From: Actinokineospora baliensis
GTDB taxonomy: Bacteria > Actinomycetota > Actinomycetes > Mycobacteriales > Pseudonocardiaceae
Assembly (NCBI RefSeq): GCF_016907695.1
Contig: NZ_JAFBCK010000001.1
Span: 5,382,001 to 5,446,000 of the forward strand
Reading direction: 5' to 3'
Length of the DNA: 64,000 bases
The notes beneath the pieces were generated by a model. The model was not told the origin of the DNA, ran no database searches, and saw only the letters and a program-made list of their open reading frames with translations. Of the stretch, positions 59,712 through 64,000 are shown piece by piece. Within the stretch, counting starts at the first letter, position 1, and the number at the start of each line of letters is the position of its first letter. The translations under genes were made by a program, and so were the position numbers.

Positions 59712-62700
59712 TCAGCTCGCATCGAGAGCATCAAGAACCTGGCTGAGACGCGCGGGTGCCTCCAGCTCGTCGAGCAAGAACCGCATCCTCGCGATCAGCA
59801 CGCCCGCATTCCTGGTGTTCTCCCGTGCCCTGGTGAATGATTCAACCGCCTCGCGCAAGTCGCGGCCATCTCCGAGGTGTAGACCGCAGATCGCGTAACC
59901 GATGAAGTCGTGCGCGGCGAAGTCCTCGGCATCCTTCTTCACGCGGTTGGTCGCTTCCGCACGCAGACGTTCAAAGCGCTCATCCGCCGTCGCACGGTCG
60001 CCCTGCTGATGGGCCGCCAGTCCTGACAACGCCAAGACGAGCAGTGATCGCCCAGGGACTCGGTAGAACTCCGCAAGTTCGATCTCACGCCACGCGTCGG
60101 GGCGTGCCGACCGGTGCAAGTAGCAGAAGGCGAGCGTGGTCCGCGCTTGGATCAAGGTGACCTCATCGTGGTGCCGAATCGCCAGGTCGGCCGCCTCGTG
60201 GGCGAGTTCCTCGGCTCGGCCGACATCACCCCTGTCCAAGCTGAGGACCGCGAGCCCGTCGAGGTAGGCACTACGGAGGCGGTCATCGGACCCGGCTTCC
60301 ACGGCGGCCCCGGCGCGGGCGACGAAGACCTCGGCATCAGCACCATGCCCGAGTTCACCGTGCCAACGGGCCACTTTGAGCGCGACGATGGTGTACCGCA
60401 GTAGCGCATCCCGCTTCGCATCCTGAAACTCGGAGAAGTCCGGGCGTCCGTACTGCGCGAGAGCGCGAACGCCCTCAACGATCGCGTCTTCATGTCTGCC
60501 CTTGCGGCGTAGGCAAACCGCGATGCCTTCCTGGGCGACGGCCAGCACCTCAGGGCTGTTTATGCGTCGAGCCTGGTCCCGCACCCACTCATACCTCGCC
60601 TGCGCCATGGTGGTGAAACCTTGGCGCCAGCACATCGAGGCGAAGGTGCTGTGCACCTTGATGGCTCGCACATCGTCCTCCTTTCCCACGACGAGGCTCA
60701 TGGCCTCGCCGAGCACCTGATCGGCCTCGTCGAAATCGTGGTTGGACAGCAGGATGTCGGCCAAGGCGTTCAAGTTCTCCAGTTCGTCGTGCTCACCCCC
60801 AGTTCTGCCCTTGACCTCCCTTCGTGGCTCGAGCACCAGGCGGCGGCAGTTCCAGCGGACCAGATAGGGATCGACCTCATGGATGGTTTCGTATGCGGCT
60901 CCATACTCCCGAGCGCGCAGCAACGCCCAAAGCTCAGCGAGGCGAAGGCGGAGGTCGGCAACACTGCGTGGCTCAGGACGCACGATATCGCGCAACGCTC
61001 CCGCCACCGTGTAGTACAAAAGACGCTGTTCGGGTTCCGACACGGTGCTCATGACCGACCGGCTGTCGGCCGAGAGCAAGTAGAAGTTGTCCTCGACGCG
61101 ATAGACGATGCGGTCCATGACCAGAGCTGACAGAGCGTTACCAACCCGGGCGTGCGCGTAGTTCCCGATCACCGCCGCTACCGCGCTGGCCGGGACGGGG
61201 GTGTCGAAGGCCGCGAGTGCGCGGAGCACCGCTCCCCTCACCTCGCTGATGCCCGTCAACAGCAAGTGCATGAGCTGGTCGGAAACATCCGGGGTGCGCT
61301 GTTCACCGAGCAGCGCCGCGAGTCTGGGAAGGTCGTACCCGGTGTCACCAACCACAACCGCGTGAACAAGTTCAGCGTGGCGCGGGTTGCCCTTCACCGC
61401 GTCGTACAGCGACGCCCGCAGCTCCCGGGTCAACAAGTCGGCGGTGAGACGTCCACGATGGTCCATGCCCGCGAGGTGGTCGAAGAAGTCGTCCTTGGGC
61501 AGGCGCCCCAGTTGGACGGAAGGTGCCACCGTATGCCAAGTATGCTGCCTGGAGTTCGGCTTGTCCTGCGAGACAAGGAGCACCGTGACCGCGTGCCGCT
61601 CCATGGTGGCGAGCATCTCGAATGCCCGGTCGAGTTGCGGGTCCGCGACCACCTCGTCACTGGTCAGCAGGTTCTCCGCGGAGTCGACCGCCACGACAAC
61701 CGGAGAGTCGCCAAGCCGGACCAAGACGTCCTCCAGACGTGCCAAGGACGAGCGGCCGGTGCGCGAACCTGCGGCCGTGACACCACCGTCCAAGTGGTCG
61801 ATCAGCGTTCCGAGGTCGAGCCCTGTCACGGTGTTCGCGTCATGACGCACGACCCGCATTGGAGCGCCGTCGGAGTCCAAGTCTTGGAGCACCACGTCCA
61901 GGAGTTTCGTCTTCCCAACACCGCGAATCCCGCTCAGGACCGAAATCCCTCGTCCCCCAGCTACCAGCCGGTTTCGCAGGTCCTGACGTTCAATCCTGCG
62001 ATCCCTGATTCCGAACGAGTCCTCAGGAGCTGAGCGACGCACGGCCACTGGCGTGGCCGTGCGTTCCGCACGGCGCGGCCACCGCGCGAGCTCGCCGCGC
62101 AGTCGTTCCGCCGCGAGTGCGGCCAGTTGGAAGCACCACTTCTTGACTTCCAACTCGTTGTCGAGGCGTAGATCCCTCCCTAGGTGCACGAGGCCGGCGC
62201 CAACGAGGAACAGCAAGCACTGCCGCCCCCACTCGTCGCCCCAACCGGAGTCGCTCCCCGGAGCCGACCCAGCCCTTACTGCCTCGCTGAGGTCTCGGTA
62301 TAGGCCCAGGTGAGCCGGAGAATCGCGCTCGTTCGGATACACCAGTGCCCGCGCAAGAGCGGCCCTCGAGTTAGGTCCGAAGTCGTGGAAGCGATCTAGG
62401 ACCAGAGCCACTAGGAGATGCATTGGATCTCGCGCCAATGGAGCGTCCGGCTTGTAGCGGTCATAGTCGATAAGCACGTACGAAAGGGGGTCTATTCCGT
62501 TTCGCACCTTCAGGAGGATATTGCGACCGCTCAGATCCCCGTGAGCGTGACCAATCCGGAGATCTTGGACAATTCGATTGGCATTCGAACCCGCAAGAAG
62601 TGAGAACGGGTTGAAAGCCATGGTCATGTCGCCGAGTTTGACCGCACCTTCGTCGCCATCAACAGCAACCCCGGCCGTTCTCGCCCACTCGAGCGCTTTA

Positions 62701-63248
62701 TCAAACCGCCGCCCTATGACACCTTTGAGCAACTCACCGATTGTTTGCGGCTTCCCAGGACGGCGCCACTTCGCGTCACGGTTCCAATCGCCGACAACCG
62801 AGTTCACAATTGATTGACAAACTTCCGGAAACCCGGCAGTTCCGGACAACTCCGTCAGTTGACCGACGTCCTCGATACCACCGCCCGCGACACGAAGGAA
62901 CACCCCCATCCGACCGCCGTCGAGCCACATGCTATAAGCGAGGGGCTCAGCCAGATGAGCATCAAACCCGATCTTCCCGGCTCTAAACCATGCCATGCGG
63001 AGCGATTCCGCCCTTTTCGGAGCATCGTGGGTGAGGAACTTGAGGACCAACCGCTCGGAATCAGCCCGACCCGCAGCATGATCTGTGTAGACCACGGTGC
63101 CGACAGGCTCGCCACTACGGCCGTCGGTGAACCACTCACGGGACTCGACCGTGAACTCCTGCTCGCCCTGTTGCCACATCGCAACCGCGTCCCGCAGCTC
63201 GGGCGGTAACCGGTCGAAACCACCCATGCTCGGCCCACCCTCGACCAT
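59712..63248 (-). CDS. Kinase-like/STAND NTPase/TPR protein (NLR-like candidate)
   Basis: 1,178 residues from ATG 63248 (GGAGG four bases upstream). N-terminal about 1-400: a kinase-like fold with HAHGDLSGRNILLK near 232 and VLIDYDRYKPD soon after, matching HGDxxxxN and the DFG position of small-molecule or protein kinases; a glycine loop is not obvious. Middle: a STAND-type P-loop ATPase with Walker A GIRGVGKTKLLDV near 439 and Walker B VVVAVDSAENLL near 520, then a winged-helix-like stretch (about 610-700). C-terminal about 760-1160: repeated helical TPR-like hairpins. This order (effector, NTPase, repeat sensor) is that of bacterial NLR-like immune proteins. The divergent neighbour is a small three-TM protein. 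GC content is lower than in the flanks in the N-terminal part (62.3-63.2 kb), consistent with transfer. Confidence 0.82.
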   Translation of the reverse strand: MVEGGPSMGGFDRLPPELRDAVAMWQQGEQEFTVESREWFTDGRSGEPVGTVVYTDHAAGRADSERLVLKFLTHDAPKRAESLRMAWFRAGKIGFDAHLAEPLAYSMWLDGGRMGVFLRVAGGGIEDVGQLTELSGTAGFPEVCQSIVNSVVGDWNRDAKWRRPGKPQTIGELLKGVIGRRFDKALEWARTAGVAVDGDEGAVKLGDMTMAFNPFSLLAGSNANRIVQDLRIGHAHGDLSGRNILLKVRNGIDPLSYVLIDYDRYKPDAPLARDPMHLLVALVLDRFHDFGPNSRAALARALVYPNERDSPAHLGLYRDLSEAVRAGSAPGSDSGWGDEWGRQCLLFLVGAGLVHLGRDLRLDNELEVKKWCFQLAALAAERLRGELARWPRRAERTATPVAVRRSAPEDSFGIRDRRIERQDLRNRLVAGGRGISVLSGIRGVGKTKLLDVVLQDLDSDGAPMRVVRHDANTVTGLDLGTLIDHLDGGVTAAGSRTGRSSLARLEDVLVRLGDSPVVVAVDSAENLLTSDEVVADPQLDRAFEMLATMERHAVTVLLVSQDKPNSRQHTWHTVAPSVQLGRLPKDDFFDHLAGMDHRGRLTADLLTRELRASLYDAVKGNPRHAELVHAVVVGDTGYDLPRLAALLGEQRTPDVSDQLMHLLLTGISEVRGAVLRALAAFDTPVPASAVAAVIGNYAHARVGNALSALVMDRIVYRVEDNFYLLSADSRSVMSTVSEPEQRLLYYTVAGALRDIVRPEPRSVADLRLRLAELWALLRAREYGAAYETIHEVDPYLVRWNCRRLVLEPRREVKGRTGGEHDELENLNALADILLSNHDFDEADQVLGEAMSLVVGKEDDVRAIKVHSTFASMCWRQGFTTMAQARYEWVRDQARRINSPEVLAVAQEGIAVCLRRKGRHEDAIVEGVRALAQYGRPDFSEFQDAKRDALLRYTIVALKVARWHGELGHGADAEVFVARAGAAVEAGSDDRLRSAYLDGLAVLSLDRGDVGRAEELAHEAADLAIRHHDEVTLIQARTTLAFCYLHRSARPDAWREIELAEFYRVPGRSLLVLALSGLAAHQQGDRATADERFERLRAEATNRVKKDAEDFAAHDFIGYAICGLHLGDGRDLREAVESFTRARENTRNAGVLIARMRFLLDELEAPARLSQVLDALDAS

Positions 63249-63345
63249 GCCCCCTCCTCGTCCTCGACCGGCCCAGTGTCGGCAATCTAGACTCCACGGA
63301 TGATCCACCGAATCCACCTGGTGGGTACCAAGAGGGGGGATCATC

Positions 63346-63837
63346 GTGGGCGACGAGTTGTCCGACGAGGCCAAGGCCAGAAAAGAACTCCTTTGGGGGA
63401 TGTACTCCGACCTGCGGACACATGCCCGGCACGCCGAGACCCTGCGCTCCAACGTGGTGAACGCGATGATAGTCGTCGCATCGGTTCTCATCGCCGTCGT
63501 GGCCAACGATGGCAACGTCACCCGAAAAGACCTGCCGCTGTGCCTGGCGCTTCTGGTAATAGGCCCACTCGGCCTTCTGTTCGCCGCGTCGTACACGGAG
63601 TTGTACGAGCGCAATCGGCGTCGCGCTGTTCTCATCAGGGACACGCTGGAGACTGAGTTCCTGGGCTCCGACGGGCCGACCATCACGGCGCTGCTCGACG
63701 ACTCGGACGAACAGCACGAAGCCACCGCCCTCTATCGGTGGAGCAGGAGACTCACCGGAAGTACGCGCAGGTTCTGGTTCATCCTCCCTGGTCTGATCTT
63801 GCTGGCAGCCCTCATTCTGACCTTCGTCGCCTGGTAG
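63346..63837 (+). CDS. Small three-TM membrane protein, SLATT-like (putative effector)
   Basis: 163 residues from GTG with GGGGGGA upstream. An N-terminal amphipathic helix (KARKELLWGMYSDLRTHARH) leads to two adjacent membrane segments (about 38-55, AMIVVASVLIAVVA; about 62-80, LCLALLVIGPLGLLFAA), a charged helix (YTELYERNRRRAVLIRDTLE) and a C-terminal segment (FWFILPGLILLAALILTF). The helix-2TM-helix core resembles SLATT-type pore proteins of prokaryotic conflict systems, but no exact family match is claimed. It is divergent from the STAND gene with a 97-base shared promoter region. Confidence 0.7.
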   Translation: MGDELSDEAKARKELLWGMYSDLRTHARHAETLRSNVVNAMIVVASVLIAVVANDGNVTRKDLPLCLALLVIGPLGLLFAASYTELYERNRRRAVLIRDTLETEFLGSDGPTITALLDDSDEQHEATALYRWSRRLTGSTRRFWFILPGLILLAALILTFVAW

Positions 63838-63861
63838 CGCTTCGGATCACCTGAAATCCGG

Positions 63862-64000
63862 CTACGACTCGCCGCAGCCAGTCGGGTGGGCGATGCCGAA
63901 GGGGCGGTCGCCGCAGAGGGTGATTCTGTGCATTACTCGGGGGTGGTGCGCCGTAGTCGTCTGCGGCGTAGTGGGCGGTGCTGCGGTTGTCCCAGGCCAC
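63862..64000 (-). pseudogene. C-terminal end of a TauD/TfdA dioxygenase, frameshifted
   Basis: The minus strand from the window edge reads VAWDNRSTAHYAADDYG, the conserved end of alpha-ketoglutarate-dependent taurine-type dioxygenases (E. coli TauD has WDNRVTQHYANADY). Then the frame is lost at a run of five G on the plus strand (63939-63943). In the next frame the expected RVMHRITLCGDRPFG follows, ending at a TAG at 63862-63864. Removing one base of the run restores one continuous protein. It may be a real frameshift or a sequencing error. The N-terminal part lies outside the window. Confidence 0.65.

Noticed and set aside
63314..63324. CCACC-T-GGTGG dyad before the small membrane gene
   Set aside because: Short and GC-only, expected by chance in this composition; not listed as an operator.

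Overview
The window is GC-rich actinobacterial DNA: GTG starts are common, genes overlap by ATGA or GTGA, and there are Sec, Tat and lipoprotein signals, a type VII (ESX-like) substrate set, F420/PPOX-type enzymes and a calerythrin-like EF-hand protein. A filamentous Pseudonocardiaceae-type genome (Actinokineospora, Saccharothrix, Lentzea or similar) fits best. That placement is inferred from gene content. No rRNA, tRNA or CRISPR array was seen.

Layout. (1) 0.2-7.8 kb: small metabolic and regulatory genes. A minus-strand run holds an EF-hand protein, an isopropylmalate-dehydrogenase-like enzyme, a cysteine hydrolase, a methyltransferase and a GT87 mannosyltransferase. It is followed by RCC1-repeat and DinB proteins, and by an HxlR regulator divergent from a RibD-like reductase, a PPOX enzyme and a lipoprotein. 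(2) 7.9-25.3 kb: a plus-strand operon with a giant secreted RHS/YD toxin (about 4,090 aa, Hint domain, HNH-like toxin tip), a candidate immunity protein, a subtilase sharing Ig-like modules with the toxin, and a Tat-lipoprotein DyP peroxidase. (3) 25.3-28.3 kb: a membrane HTH-lectin protein, an AraC regulator and two small secreted proteins, each followed by a strong hairpin. (4) 28.4-31.3 kb: a type VII secretion toxin set (YbaB-like, EspC-like, YwqJ-type deaminase toxin, YwqK-type antitoxin). (5) 31.3-39.4 kb: an MBL hydrolase, then a second RHS-Hint toxin with its candidate immunity protein. (6) 39.6-43.4 kb: a three-gene operon of NUDIX-winged-helix protein, MTA/SAH-nucleosidase-like protein and four-TM membrane protein. 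The last two both carry a short RHIM-like G-h-Q-x-G amyloid-type motif. This is the best candidate for an undescribed signalling or defence system. (7) 43.7-51.1 kb: a beta-helix protein, a DUF47/PiT phosphate uptake pair, a subtilase, a MazG protein, a C39 peptidase and an ArsR-type regulator. Three copies of an unrecognised 145-bp element with long inverted arms lie in the two convergent gaps here. (8) 51.9-58.6 kb: a hydantoin-type catabolic locus (two DUF917 proteins, hydantoinase/oxoprolinase, NCS1 permease, PucR regulator). (9) 58.6-63.8 kb: a degenerate response regulator, then a kinase-like/STAND/TPR protein divergent from a three-TM small protein, a second defence-like locus. (10) Right edge: the C-terminal end of a TauD-family dioxygenase with an apparent one-base frameshift.

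Taken together, the 8-43 kb stretch is rich in conflict genes: three toxin-immunity sets of different delivery types next to an intracellular amyloid-type switch. The rest is ordinary uptake and catabolism. Functions of the toxin tips, the immunity proteins and both defence-like loci are inferred from domain order and neighbourhood.
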